Below the pieces are notes generated by a model, which had not been told where the DNA came from, did not search any database, and worked only from the letters and a program-made list of their open reading frames with translations. DNA of 64,000 bases, taken from NCBI RefSeq assembly GCF_027887165.1, contig NC_077227.1, forward strand, positions 541,263,189 to 541,327,188. The letters run 5' to 3'. The stretch comes from Monodelphis domestica. Its lineage: Eukaryota; Chordata; Mammalia; Didelphimorphia; Didelphidae. The position numbers and the translations under genes are program-made. Below, piece by piece: positions 1-10,645 of this stretch. Numbering within the stretch: the first letter of the stretch is position 1; each line of letters opens with the position of its first letter.

Positions 1-1050
1 CCAGGCCTTCATGTAACAGCTGCTGAAGCATCCGATTACCGCATGTGTGTGCACAGATGGGGCTGTGCTGCAGTGACCCCGCTTCTCTGCTAAGCCTGAC
101 TGTGCTTGGCCATCTTCCTTGGCATTCAATGTGGCTCAGAGAAGATGTTGATGAAATTGGGCAAGAAGTCTAGTGTAATAAATTTGGAAGGTTCAAGATA
201 AAATCCATAGATTTAAGAAAGGTAGAGAAAAACAAAATTTCTATAAATGTATATCTTAATTTGGAATTTGATACCCCGCTGAGAGATATGAGTAAATCCT
301 TGCTTTCTGGGGAATGGGCAAGCACTTCTCTAGTGCAAAGTATAGATCCTTTAGTGCTCATTATTTTGAGTAATTCTTGTCATGTCTTTTCATAAATAAT
401 TCCTAGAGAATGTACTCAGTTTACTCTTCTCATGCTTATTTGGATACTCTGGAGTTGATGACATCCTACTACTTGTCCATGCATGGTCCTTCATCCTTAA
501 TATGTGTAGTTCACATACTTTTCTTTCATACTCACCCGAGAATGCAATGTGATTCTTGAATATTATTTGGTAACAATCTATTATACCTGCCATTTGTTAG
601 GATTACAAATCAAGAGTTGGAAGAGTCCTCAAAAGCTGTCCTCCTTCTTAGGCCACTCACTACTTTAAGAAAGACGACAGACATTATACCTTCCACTTAT
701 GCCTCTTTCCAGAATACTTCTCTTTCTCCTTGTCTGTATCATTGCTGCCTTGAGAAACCTTTGCCTTGGGATCTTCTCCTGGTTGGTCACTTCCTCCCCA
801 CAGGTTGCCATTTTTGGAAAGATCTGAGCCATCCTTCACCACAGTTAAACTTAGAATCTCTCTCCAAAACTCTCTTCTTTCCCCTTCTCAATTGTATTGC
901 CCAAATTGCATATAACCTTACCCTTTAAATTTTGTCTTTCCCCATGAGAATGAAGACTGGATGGTATATACTGTTTTAATTGATTATATTTTTATTTCTA
1001 TGTTCTTTTACTGACTAGTACCTATATGCTTAGTAAATATGCTTAGTAAA
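1..1050. other. Unassigned non-coding stretch at window start
   Basis: No repeat family or gene is recognised here. The first 120 bases are richer in G+C than the rest and hold three CpGs; one frame is open from base 1 to a stop near 93, but it has no motif I recognise. The remainder is ordinary AT-rich sequence with pyrimidine-rich segments at 620-900. The first 120 bases could be the edge of an element outside the window. Confidence 0.4.
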
Positions 1051-1051
1051 T

Positions 1052-1068
1052 TATCTATCCATCCATCC

Positions 1069-1114
<46 letters not shown>

Positions 1115-1175
1115 GTGTGTCTGTCTTACTGTCTGTCCATTTGTCTATCTGTCTGTCTACCTATCTTTCTCTCTG
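1052..1175. repeat. (TATC)n / (TGTC)n tetranucleotide microsatellite
   Basis: A block of ATCC units passes into a pure run of about 11-12 ATCT units (about 1068-1114), then decays into TGTC/TATC variants. The pure core is long enough to be length-variable between individuals. Confidence 0.95.
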
Positions 1176-1197
1176 TCTGTATTTTCTAGTCTAACTT

Positions 1198-1262
1198 ACT
1201 CTTTTTACAACTGAGGTTGAAGGAGGTTAAATGACTTTGCTAAGGTTATGGCTGTATTTGAC
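1198..1262 (-). mobile_element. MIR SINE fragment
   Basis: The sequence follows the reverse complement of the MIR core: a 'tttacaactgagg' step, then 'gaggttaaatgactttgctaagg', the region normally read as 'gaggttaagtgacttgcccaagg'. Only the central core survives. Confidence 0.6.
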
Positions 1263-1309
1263 ACTATATCAATTTGTGTTGCTTTTTATATATTTGATTT
1301 ATACTTGCC

Positions 1310-1436
1310 TATGTATGTAAACTCCTTTTGGGCAGACTCTTTTTTTCTTTTTTGTATTTTGTCTTTGTTTCTCAACTGGCTAGCAGAGTGCCTGGCACAT
1401 AGTAGTTGCTTTACAAATGCTTGGTGAATTTAATTA
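1310..1436 (+). mobile_element. L2 LINE 3' end
   Basis: It has the L2 terminal signature in order: 'gtaaactccttttgggcag', a T-rich stretch, 'agtgcctggcacatagtag', then 'acaaatgcttggtgaattt'. Only the last ~130 bases of the element are present. Confidence 0.85.
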
Positions 1437-1690
1437 TAGTTTATCAACATCTTTTATTGTTTGGATAGCAAGGGAGGAATGCTTCTTTGATTATAGGATT
1501 TGATGAAAGTTTCTTCTTCAAAATGAACATTCTGAAACATTCAGGAATTCCCTGGTACATGGAGGTAAGTGGCATTATCTTTCTGAAAGTGTATTTTATC
1601 TCCTTGGCATAGTGACAACTCTGCAAAATAAGGCAAATGTTTCATACCATGTTCTGCTATGGGTATCACTATTCTGGGCATAATAAGTAA

Positions 1691-2108
1691 GCTGAAGAGC
1701 ATCTAGATATGGAACACCAGAATGATGAAGAGTCTTGAGTTTATGCTATCTTAACTTGATTGACCAAAGATGTGGATGGATGGCTTAGGAAGAATATTAT
1801 AGTGTGTCCCAATGACTTGAAGGATATTGTGCAAAAGATTTGTTCTCCTTGGCCTCAGAGAGCAGAAGTAGTAATAATGAATGGATGGTACAAGAGAGAG
1901 AATAGTCTCAATTGGAAGGAAAACTTCCTAACATTTAAAATTGTTGAAAAAACGCTACTGGATGCCTTCAAATATACTGGATTTCCTATGTTCTGAAAGC
2001 CAAGCTAGGTTACCACTGCCTCAGGATACTGCTAAGATTATTCCTTTGGAGGGTTGGATTAGATGCAAGAAGCTCTGATTTCCTTTGCAACTCTTGAGAT
2101 TTTCTGTT
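1691..2108 (+). mobile_element. L3/CR1 LINE 3' end
   Basis: The stretch follows the mammalian L3 (CR1 clade) 3' region: 'aatgatgaagagtcttgag', then 'aaggaaaacttcctaacatt', then 'gatgccttcaaatatactgg', ending in 'gggttggattagatgcaagaagctctga' and 'caactcttgagattttctg'. An open frame of 78 codons inside it has no recognisable protein content. Confidence 0.7.
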
Positions 2109-2232
2109 TATAACACTGTTTAAGTATATTTGAACCAAGCAATTCTTACAGGTTATAAACATTTGCACTCTTAGAGTAAAATTAAAAAATAACCCAGCAT
2201 TAATAACCTATAAAGAGGTCCCCAACACAAAA

Positions 2233-2372
2233 TCATATATATATATATATATATGTACATATATACATATAGGAAACATACACATACATATGCTGTAAAT
2301 ATACAGTCTTGTGTGTGAGGATATACACATATTATATATATATGTATATGTAAATACATGCATAGATGTATG
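2233..2372. repeat. (TA)n / (TACA)n AT-rich low-complexity array
   Basis: A pure TA run at about 2235-2252 is followed by interrupted TATACA/TATGTA units to about 2372. The local purine-pyrimidine alternation favours DNA unwinding and cruciforms. Confidence 0.9.
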
Positions 2373-2415
2373 ATAAAAAAGTTAGTAGGAAGCAAGAGAC
2401 AGAGGAATGGAGAGA

Positions 2416-2508
2416 CAGAAATACTCTTTGAGGGCAAGAACTTTTTGCCATTCTATCCCCATCACCTAGCACAGTGCCTGGAACAAAGGACAATAATTTT
2501 TTTGACTG
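2416..2508 (+). mobile_element. L2 LINE 3' tail
   Basis: The order 'ctctttgagggcaagaac', 'catcacctagcacagtgcctgg' and a final '(t)gactgg' is the L2 terminus. Confidence 0.75.
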
Positions 2509-2672
2509 GTTCCTATTAAGGTGATATCTTAAAGGTGTTACAAATCACCTACTCAGATCTAATCTATAACTTGTTTATAAAGATATTAAGGGTATAGCAA
2601 CTTCTAAACATATTTTGACATTTTGCTAAGCAGATGTCAAATTAGAAAACAGCCACAAAGTTTCCTTTCTCT

Positions 2673-2900
2673 AATTCATCTAAACAGCAAACACTTTGGA
2701 GACTCTATTCTGTGCAAGAAACAAGGATGAGAAAACACCAAATAAGATATAATCCATCCCATCATGGAATATAGTCAATCTGGGGGATAACAAAAATATA
2801 ATAAAAAATAAAATGCCCATCAGTTAAAAGTAGGTATAATAAAGGTAAGAATAAAATGCAATGCAAGTTTAGAGGACAGCTGTGGTCTCTGAAAGGAGTA
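2673..2900 (-). mobile_element. Degenerate L2 3' region, antisense
   Basis: It reads like a reversed L2 end: 'attcatctaaacagcaaacactttggagac', 'tgtgcaagaaacaaggatga', then 'catcatggaatatagtcaatctggggga', where the consensus reads 'ctcatggagcttacattctagtggggga'. It is heavily mutated. Confidence 0.5.
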
Positions 2901-3104
2901 TAATTAAATACATTTGGAATTGGTTGAACATCTGGACCCAAAGAGGAGTAATTAATGGTTTGTTGTTATCTTGGAAGGAGCCTGCAGTAGGTTATACCCA
3001 GAAATTCATGTTGACCTCATGTTATTTAATATTTTTATTATTGATGTAGATTAAAAAAACATGCTTTTCAAATTAGGAGAAAACACAAAACTGTCTTTGT
3101 CTCA

Positions 3105-3562
3105 ACTTTTGAGGTCTTCTGCAATAAGGTTCCCACCTCCCTTTACAGTATTATTTCATATCACTCCCTTTCATCCACCTACCATCCTCAAAACATTGGC
3201 TTCCTAGATGTCTATCCTTCATACACGACATTCTAACTCCTGTCTCTGTGTTCCCATGAGGCCAAAGGTAGTCTCTCAGGTCCAAGAAGTACTCCCAGTT
3301 CATCTCTGACCCTTATGATATCTAGCTTATTTCAAAGAATAACTCATAGACCTTTTATTAACTTTCCAGCTATTAGTGTTCATGCTCTCTGAAAATTACA
3401 TTATATAACTTCGTACCTAATACATTTGTTTTTATGTGAACATAGCTTCCTAATAGAATGCACATTTCTTGGATGCAGGACATATTTACTTTTTACACCT
3501 TCAATTTCTAGAAGGGTGCTTTGCACATAGTAATTCCTTAATAAATATTTCTTGAATCAAAT
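3105..3562 (+). mobile_element. L2 LINE 3' region (~450 bases)
   Basis: A continuous L2 3' region: 'gaggtcttctgcaataaggttcccacctccc', a 'cattggcttcct' step, 'ctctgacccttatgatatct', and the terminus 'gggtgctttgcacatagtaattccttaataaatatttcttgaatc'-like run. Mutations are spread evenly, as expected for an old copy. Confidence 0.8.
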
Positions 3563-3599
3563 AGGGAGAGTGAACCCAAACTGGATGAAGAGTCAGAAT

Positions 3600-4445
3600 C
3601 CCAAACCATCTTTACTGGAGACTAATAAAATATCAGAACGAAGGGAAGCAGTGTGGTCAAACTTTCTCATGCTACAGTTCTAGCAAAGACAGGAGAGCAT
3701 CATCAATCTGAGGATTGCTCAGGTGATCTAGAGAGAAACTACAATAGGTGATCAATCTGCAGCTTATGGAAACAACCAGAGCCTTGTGGACAATGGAACG
3801 TTGTCCAATCAAGAAGTTAAACATAGCTGCCTACCAGTATGAGGATGAGGATAGGCAGAACAGGTCAGAGACAAGCCTGTAGCTGAGGATCTCTGATTCT
3901 AGATGCAAGAGGTAAAATTTTATCCGTCATTATGACTGGGGTTCCAGGACCTGCTGGCAAATAGACCTAGTCTGGAATCTGAAGCTGTACACTTGAATGA
4001 ATGAAGGGAGTTCTTCCCAGGGGCAAGCCTATAGCTCTAACTCTGAACCTACAGAGCCTTCAGGCTTGTTGACAAAGCCTGGGGCAAGCATCAATCTTCT
4101 GGAAATTCAACAAGTGAGGAGTGTGCAGCTGTATTTTCCAGACTCCCAGACAAATATTAGAAACTTGAAAAGCTCAGAACATGAAGATGGATATCAGACC
4201 CTGCTCCACATCAGACTGCTTATAGGCTGGAACTTTGAAACCAGTTGGACAGAGCTTTCCTTGACATCTTTAAAGAACACAGTGCTCAATAACCAGAGAA
4301 AGCAGCCACAAGACAATAATAATGCCGATTAGGACCAAATAAGGGCCCTCTCTAAACTCTGGGTCACAAAAAAAGCTTGTGGCTGGCACAAAGTCCAAAA
4401 TTAATAAGTGCAGCTAGAAAAATGGGCAAACAAATGCTACTTCTG
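3600..4445 (+). mobile_element. Probable L1 5' UTR and ORF1 start
   Basis: A G+C-richer block with no similarity to the flanking L2s ends in a purine-rich leader. An ATG at 4422 then gives Met-Gly-Lys-Gln, the usual start of mammalian L1 ORF1 proteins. That frame runs about 30 codons to a stop without ORF1 domains. An open frame of 111 codons at 3997-4332 lies in the proposed UTR and has no domain. The family assignment is inferred from the ATG context and my recollection of marsupial L1 leaders, so it is tentative. Confidence 0.4.
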
Positions 4446-4607
4446 ATAGGAAATAAATTTTATAGATTCAGGGATACTATTAAAAGTCAAAAGAGAATAA
4501 TTTCAAAAAATGTATAAGAAAGCCAATAAATAAAATTTTATTACAAGATCAAATAAAAATCCTAGTAGAAAATTAACCATGAATTAAAAATGATTTTTAT
4601 AGTCAAT

Positions 4608-4985
4608 TGTCAGACATTGAGTATTTTTTAAGTGATTGGTCTGTGGCAGGCAGATATGGGCAAATGCCAGGGAATCTAAGGAAGGCAAAAATAGAGTCCT
4701 TGCCCTTAAGGAATTTACATTCTAATGCTGGAGACAAGTATATATTTCCAGAATATATACAGGGTAAACTGGGAATGATCTTAGAAGGAGGTAATTAATG
4801 GAGGGGTGAGGGATTAGTAAAGGTATCCTTAGAAGTTGAGATCTGATTTGATCCTTAAAGGAATCCAGGGAAGACAGGAATTAGAAATGAGGACAGGTGC
4901 TGGAGTCATGGAAAAGATACCAATTCAGAAGATGGGATATCGTGTGAAAGAAAGAGCAAGAAAGCCAGTGTTGTTAGATCATTAA
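4608..4985 (-). mobile_element. L2 LINE, antisense copy
   Basis: Reversed L2: 'gtgattggtctgtggcagg', 'agagtccttgcccttaagga', 'atttacattctaatgctggaga', then the deeper L2 part with 'aagccagtgttgttagatcat'. About 380 bases of the 3' region are present. Confidence 0.75.
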
Positions 4986-4997
4986 TCAAATTAAGAC

Positions 4998-5225
4998 TTA
5001 TATTTTATTAATCATTTACAGTGTACCAGACACTGTGATAAGCACAGGTAGTAGAAATATAAATAAAAAGAGAGGCAGTCCCTGCCCTTGAGTATTCTTA
5101 GGCAGGGAAGACAACATGTAAAAAAAGAAGGAAAGAAGTGGGAATTGGAGAGGGGAAGGGAGGTATTCTGGGAAATTATACAAACAATTCAAACTTGAGA
5201 ATTGAGCCCAGAGAGAAATGAAAAC
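4998..5225 (-). mobile_element. Second L2 3' end, antisense, adjacent to the first
   Basis: It repeats the reversed L2 terminus directly after the previous copy: 'tgtaccagacactgtgataagc', 'ggcagtccctgcccttgag', 'gggaagacaacatgtaaa'. This is a separate insertion or a tandem event, because the same L2 segment appears twice in the same orientation. Confidence 0.7.
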
Positions 5226-5649
5226 TTGGCTTATCTGGACACTGTCATTAAAATGGAATTTCTGGAAGAAAACAAAAGAGCCAATCAGAAAAAGAGGCCA
5301 TAGGTAAAATTTCAAGTTGTGGAGGATAGTGTGTGGAATTTAGAATATCAATACTAAATATCCCCAAAGTCTTTATATATTTAAAACTATGTACCCTTTC
5401 CTTTCAACACATTTGGGAAATAGATAAGGATGGGGAGTAGGGAGATAAAGTCTGAGGGAGAATGTTTTTTTGTAGAGTTTACTGGAAAAATGTACTCCTT
5501 CCTTGAAAGGTAGATTGATAAAGTTAAGGGATAAGAAGGATGTCCAGAGTTCAGGCAGCATGATTTGCAAATAGTCAGAAATATTAGACATTTCCTTAAA
5601 AAGTAAAATACAGAAGTAACATGAATACAGCTACAGAACACTTTTTATA
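5226..5649. other. Unassigned AT-rich stretch
   Basis: No repeat or gene is recognised. Open frames of 72-84 codons on the minus strand have no domain. Confidence 0.4.
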
Positions 5650-5998
5650 AAAAGATAATGGGAGAAACATTAATTACTTTCAAGTAGGTTGAAACAATAT
5701 TTTAAAAATGGTAATGCCATCAAAGAAAATTGACTTTTTTGGTGTCATATATGTCAAACTACCAGAGGCTTACATTAAAAAGCTACAAAACTAATAGTAA
5801 ATTCATCTCTATAAATAGGTAGTCAAGAATCCCAAAGGAAATTGAATTAAAAACAACAACCACAACAACAAAATGTGAAAAGGGGACCTAGCAGACAAAT
5901 TGTACTAGAAAGCAACAATCATAAAACTATTTGATACTGGTTAAACAATAGAAAAATCAATCACTGAAACTTTTTAGATATACAATATATAGAAGGAA
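5650..5998 (+). mobile_element. L1 ORF2 fragment, reverse transcriptase C-terminal side
   Basis: Frame-broken matches to the L1 ORF2 segment after the RT active site: a 'gttgaaacaatattttaaaaatgg..atgcc' region, 'caaactaccagaggcttacat', 'aaaactaatagtaaattcatct' (the conserved 'I..FIW' stretch), and 'aaagcaacaatcataaaactatttgatactgg' (the 'YY.A....W' stretch). Stops and deletions throughout show it is dead. Confidence 0.75.
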
Positions 5999-6019
5999 AT
6001 TAACATAGCATATACTGAT

Positions 6020-6262
6020 ATAGTTATTGTTCAGTCCTTTCCGACTCTTTGTGAGCCCTTTTGGAGTCCTTCTTGGCAAAGATATTGAAGTGCTTTGCCA
6101 TTTTCTTCTCCTGCACATTTTAAATGAGAGAAAACTGAGGCAAATAGTGCTAAAGTGTTTTGCCTATTCAGACAGCTAGTAAATGTCTGAGGCCAGCTTT
6201 GAACTCACAAAGATGAATCTTCCTGACTTCAGATCTATCTATCGGGCCACATAGTTATCTTT
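6020..6262 (-). mobile_element. Marsupial CORE-SINE with RTE/BovB-like tail
   Basis: Read in reverse, the element starts with a tRNA-like head (6262 side, 'agataactatgtggcc'), has the CORE ('ctgaggccagctttgaactc' on the plus strand) and ends in the BovB-like tail: 'ttgttcagtcctttccgactctttgtgagccctttt' on the plus strand. It is nearly full length at about 240 bases. Such tails are thought to be the reverse-transcriptase recognition site of RTE LINEs. Confidence 0.8.
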
Positions 6263-6282
6263 ACCACTATGTTATTCATGTT

Positions 6283-6352
6283 AGGGTTTTAAGGTTTGTA
6301 AAGCAATTTTCCATATATTATCTCATTTGCTCACAATTACAGAAAGAAGAAA
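6283..6352 (-). mobile_element. MIR 3' fragment
   Basis: 'gggttttaaggtttgtaaagcaattttccatatattatctcatttg' is the reversed MIR 3' portion. Confidence 0.65.
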
Positions 6353-6513
6353 TAACTATTCTAAAAAAATAAAAGAAATGAAAATTATTAGGAAAACTTG
6401 AAAACAATTTTTCAAAAATTAGGATTAGAGAATTATCTAAAAACACATATAAAGATAAATTACAAATGCAAGCATGATTTAATTAGAAAAGGCCACATAA
6501 TAAAGAAATTAGA

Positions 6514-6678
6514 CTAGAGGTTCTTAACTTGAAGGCAAATAATTTTTAATGTTTTGATAATTATTTCTCAATAAAATTCATTTCCTTTTTAATTTCTTAA
6601 GATTCTTTATCTTTAAAACCATTATTCTGAGAAGGGGTACTTCATCTTTACCAAGCACACAAAAAAAGATTATGAATA
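6514..6678 (+). mobile_element. Non-autonomous hAT-like DNA transposon
   Basis: It starts 'agaggttcttaactt' and near its right end has 'aaccattattctgagaagggg', 'catctttaccaa' and 'aaaaaagattatgaat', whose reverse complement resembles the start. This layout matches a mammal-wide hAT/MER-type element with 'ggttcttaacc' ends. Family naming is from memory. Confidence 0.5.
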
Positions 6679-6844
6679 GAATTAAAGGAATAAATAACTA
6701 AACATTTTTACAACTATGGAATGCTAAAGAGTTTTTATAAAAAAGATAAGAGAAGATAATAGCAAGAAAACATTCATAATTTATATTCCTTAAAATGAAA
6801 TGTTTTTTTTTTTACCAATCAAAATGTAGTTTTATTTACTGAGT

Positions 6845-7104
6845 AACAGCTAGATGGTGTAGTGGGTAGACCTAGGAACCTAGAATCAGGGAAAATATAA
6901 GTTCAAATCCATCCTTATACACTTTGTGATCATGGGAAAGTCATTTAACTTTTGTCTATTTCCTCATCTGTAAAATGGGAATAATAATAATATTTATTTC
7001 CCATGGCTATTGTGACTACTAAATGAAATAATATTTACAGGGTGCTTTGCAAGTCTTTAAATTGCTATAGTGTATATAATGAAAGTTAATATTGTTGTCA
7101 TAAA
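6845..7104 (+). mobile_element. Full-length MIR-type CORE-SINE
   Basis: The tRNA-like head 'cagctagatggtgtagtggg' is followed by a B-box-like 'agttcaaatcc', 'tcatgggaaagtcatttaac', 'cctcatctgtaaaatggga' and the 'gtgctttgcaagtctttaaattgctatagt' 3' part. About 260 bases, well aligned from end to end. Confidence 0.85.
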
Positions 7105-7221
7105 AGAAGAAAAACAAAGAAAATCTTTGTAGTTTCTTTTATGAATGTAAATGTAAATATGTACATATGCGTATATATGCATACATGCTTGCATACACAC
7201 ATAAGTGATGATTCAAATATA

Positions 7222-7990
7222 TAGGAACAAGAATCATCCCCCCAAAAGTAAATGGTCAAAGGATATATACAGGGTAATCACAAAGGAAGAACAACAAGAT
7301 ACCACTAAAAATGAAAAAATGAAGAAAAAGAAAAAGAAAAGCAATGTATCAACTCCTAGATTTCATTTTATACCCATCAGATTGGTGAAAATAAAAAATG
7401 AAAATAAAATTTTGGAAGGAGCTATAAGAAAACAGGCCCAATAATATGTTCTTGATGGAACTATGAAATTGTCTTCATATTATAGAGAATGATTTTAACT
7501 ATATCCAAAAAGTTAATAACTGTACATACCTCTGACATATTTCTAGAACTATATAACTGTTAGAACTGTACCCCTAAAAGATAAAGAAAGCATGAAGGTC
7601 TTAACACAAATCTATTCAGAGTAGTTCTTACAGTAAAGTAAAAGACTGAAAACTAAGGGAGGGCCCTTCAAAACTAGGGGATGGTTATTAAAATTATATT
7701 TTATTATTGTAAAGGAATAATATTGGGAAATAAAACATGGTGAAACATTTTCAAAGAAACCTGAAACTTAAATGAATTAATGCCAAGTGATATGGCCACA
7801 ATCCAGAATTTTGTTTTGTTTTGGTGTGTGTGTATGTGTCTGTGTGTGTTGTGTGTGTGTGTGTTTAACAATAAAAACATTATAAAGAAAAACAACTAAA
7901 GAAACTCAAGAACTTTGACCAACTATGACTTCAGAAAACCTGAGATGAAGAATCCTCATCACTTACTCACCAAAAGGTTATGAACTCAAG
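7222..7990 (+). mobile_element. L1 3' end: ORF2 C-terminus and 3' UTR
   Basis: In order: 'aaatggtcaaaggatatatac', 'cccatcagattggtgaaaata', 'acatggtgaaacattttcaaagaaacctgaaacttaaatgaattaatgcc'-like text, then the marsupial L1 UTR 'tttgaccaactatgacttcag..aacctgagatgaagaa'. A (GT)n run at about 7823-7864 sits inside it. Internal deletions and stops exclude function. Confidence 0.75.
7823..7864. repeat. Interrupted (GT)n microsatellite
   Basis: Alternating GT with three interruptions. It lies within the L1 remnant. Confidence 0.9.
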
Positions 7991-9030
7991 TTGCATTCCT
8001 ACTTCTTCCTTTTTCTTTTTTTAATTTTTTTCTTTTTTTAACTCTATTACTAGTCCCTCTCCTCCCCCCCCCAATATTGTTCACAAAGGAATAGCAAACA
8101 TCTTGTATGAAATATGACTCATCAAGCAAAATAAACTCATATTTGCCACATCAAAATACATGCTTCTTTCTGCATCTTGGTTCTCCATAAATCAATACAA
8201 AATATGTCCAAATCAAATACAATTTGGGTATGGCTAGCAGTTATAAGGAGGGAGTACCATGCCTAGATTGTACCTTATGCATAGTAAATACAAAATATTG
8301 TGCTGAAAAAAATGAATGATTGAACCCTTGAGGACCTCTGTGCTAGCTATCTTCTATACATTTATTGAGTAATAACAATAATTCAATGGATGAATAAACA
8401 GGGATCTTTGCAGCTGGGTTCATGGCCCAGGGGGGGCTAAAACAATGTTATAAAATAAAAATCCTTATAGTGTTGTATTTTTTTTTTCATTTTCATGCCA
8501 AATAAGCCTGAGATGGTCAATTCCTTTAGATAATGCTAATAAACATTTGTATTCACAGATTACAATCTTGGTTGTATCATTAAGGTGATTTGAGTCCACA
8601 TTATGGCATCTATAATCATTCATATTTCCTGTAACACCCACTGTAGAAATGGAATTATTAAAGAGGATCCTGAAAAATCTTGGGGGAAAAAGGAGAAATA
8701 GCTAATTATAGTAAAGTGGAACCATCACCAACAAACCCAGGAAATCCTTGACTTCTGAGCTGAAATAACCCTTAAAGAATCCAATCCTAAAAGTCTATAG
8801 ATAGCCTTTAGTGTCTAAAAAACTTGGATGAAGGGAAATTACTTATTTATTTTCTTAAAATTTCTGCAATTATATATTAAAAAAGAATATTTTGAAATAG
8901 CCTATAGTTTTCACCATACTGTAAAAAGGGTGCAAGATACACAAAACACTAAGAATCTCTGATCTAATCAAGCCAACTCATTTTGCTTTTACTTTGCATT
9001 TTTATTATTAACTTAATGATAAACAAACAT
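7991..9030. other. Unassigned AT-rich stretch
   Basis: It holds T-rich and C-rich tracts (8010-8075) and scattered A/T runs. 8260-8330 ('gcatagtaaataca..tgaatgattgaa') may be a worn L2 tail, but the match is too weak to call. No gene is recognised. Confidence 0.4.
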
Positions 9031-9035
9031 AAATT

Positions 9036-9220
9036 GGGCAGCTATTTGGAGCAAAGGAAGAGTGGTGATCTCGGAGTCAGAAAGACAACTTTTTCTGAGC
9101 TCAAATATGGCCTTTGATATATACCATCTATGTGACCCTGGGCAACCACTTAACTCTACTTGCCTTAGTTTCCTTATCTGCAAAATGAATTGGAGTAGGA
9201 AATGGCAAACCATTCTGTAG
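9036..9220 (+). mobile_element. CORE-SINE with RTE/BovB-like tail, 3'-truncated
   Basis: The head 'gggcagctatttggagcaaag', 'gtgaccctgggcaaccacttaac', 'ccttagtttccttatctgcaaaatgaattggagtaggaaatggcaaacc'-type core and tail start are all present. The BovB-like tail stops after about 25 bases. Confidence 0.8.
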
Positions 9221-9234
9221 GATCACACTGCTGG

Positions 9235-9322
9235 GAATTGTCTGAATTTGAATTTGAACTCAGGTAGATGAGTCTTCCTGACTTGAGACCCAACATTCTA
9301 ACCAATTACCCACCTAGCTGCC
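9235..9322 (-). mobile_element. CORE-SINE head, inverted relative to the previous copy
   Basis: 'gaatttgaactcaggtagatgagtcttcctgac' through 'cacctagctgcc' is the reversed 5' half of the same family. Together with the upstream plus copy it makes an inverted repeat with arms of about 90 bases and a loop near 110. Confidence 0.75.
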
Positions 9323-9344
9323 TAGAGACAAGAAAAAAATATAC

Positions 9345-9535
9345 CACCCCATTTACCATGTCTCAAAATAAATGACTCCTTTTGTACTTTGAGTCCATCA
9401 TCTCTACCAAGAAGCAGGAGGCACCATTTCTCACCATTTTAATTTTTTTTCTATTTTTCTATTTTTATTTCTATTTTTACTTGCATTCTTGCAATCACTG
9501 TGTAAATTGTTCTTCTAAATTCAGTTTTCATTTTT
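9345..9535 (-). mobile_element. L1 3' UTR fragment, antisense
   Basis: 'tactttgagtccatcatctctaccaagaagcaggaggcacc' and 'gtgtaaattgttcttctaaattc' match the reversed marsupial L1 3' UTR. Confidence 0.6.
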
Positions 9536-9540
9536 GTCAG

Positions 9541-9675
9541 GACAGGAAACTGAGGTCTATAAAAAAGCAACTTATCCAAACTCAAGAAGCTAATAAATGT
9601 CAGAGTAGGTGCTCAATTTCAGATATTTTGATTCCAAAGGCAGGGAAATCTCCCTTGCACCACTGTGCCTCACAT
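9541..9675 (-). mobile_element. MIR fragment
   Basis: Reversed MIR core and head: 'caggaaactgaggtctat', 'agctaataaatgtcagagtagg', 'caccactgtgcctcac'. Confidence 0.6.
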
Positions 9676-10140
9676 GTCCTACTACATTAAGAATAGATAC
9701 CACCTTTAAGAAATAGAGGGAAATCAGCACATGCCATAGTGAAAGAAAACACAAGTTTGACATTTATCTATTTTTTAAATGCTAAAAAGCAATTGTCTGA
9801 ATGGTTTCCAGAAAGTTGCCTTGGTGAATGTCACACTTCACCCCTCTTTCTATATGTATCCTTATAAGACTGCCATTTTATGCCACATTTGCCAATGGAT
9901 GGCATCCAGCGTTCCTGCCACCGAATTTCACACCTCTAACCTTTGAGCTAAATACAGCCCTGCACTTATTCAAGCTGTTGCCTCTGTTTAAAGAAGCAAG
10001 CTGTTGAGAAATGATATAGCTTTCACCATCTATACAGCTCCAGGATGGGGTCCTATCCAATGCAGAATCTGTGCAGGCCTCATCAAAGATGCATAACAGT
10101 TCCTTGCAAGGAGTAGGAATCCATTCCTTGTTGGTTGATT

Positions 10141-10143
<3 letters not shown>
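9676..10143. other. Repeat-free unique stretch
   Basis: No repeat recognised. 9830-10130 has more balanced base composition, several CpGs and no low complexity. It is a possible conserved non-coding block, and no credible reading frame is present. Confidence 0.4.

Positions 10144-10197
<54 letters not shown>
10144..10197. repeat. Perfect (GT)27 microsatellite
   Basis: An uninterrupted GT dinucleotide array of about 54 bases. Arrays of this purity and length are usually polymorphic and can form Z-DNA. Confidence 0.97.
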
Positions 10198-10198
<1 letters not shown>

Positions 10199-10551
10199 GA
10201 TGCTGGGTATATGTTACTGAAATAATATTCTGATGATATAGTTTTTATCCATTAAAATAGGTTTTCTTGAAAATAATCTCAAGGAATTAAGATAGGCAGG
10301 GAAGACCTTTTGGATGGCTTAATATTACCTAAAACAAATTTGCATAGGGGTCTAACAATAAGGAAAGAGGCTTACTTTTAGACAGGATATAACTATTATG
10401 AAAAGAAACAACAAAATTTATATGGGATGATCCTTCTTCCAACTTCTTCTATTTTCCATGTTTAACAAAGTTAGAATTGGCATAGATCTATTCAGATACT
10501 GTGTTGAACTTTTCTATGGTAGCCTATGAGTTTCTCCATTCTTACCATGAG

Positions 10552-10553
<2 letters not shown>
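10198..10553. other. Unassigned stretch between two microsatellites
   Basis: About 350 bases of AT-rich sequence between the GT and CT arrays. Nothing recognised. Confidence 0.4.

Positions 10554-10645
<92 letters not shown>

Noticed and set aside
1..93. Open frame running in from the window start
   Set aside because: About 30 codons without a recognised motif; too short to call an exon without the upstream sequence.
1052..1175. Regularly spaced repeats considered as a CRISPR-like array
   Set aside because: A tetranucleotide microsatellite without spacers, in a mammalian genome.
6520..6680. Possible exon of a transposase
   Set aside because: Only terminal-like sequence of a non-autonomous element; no coding content.
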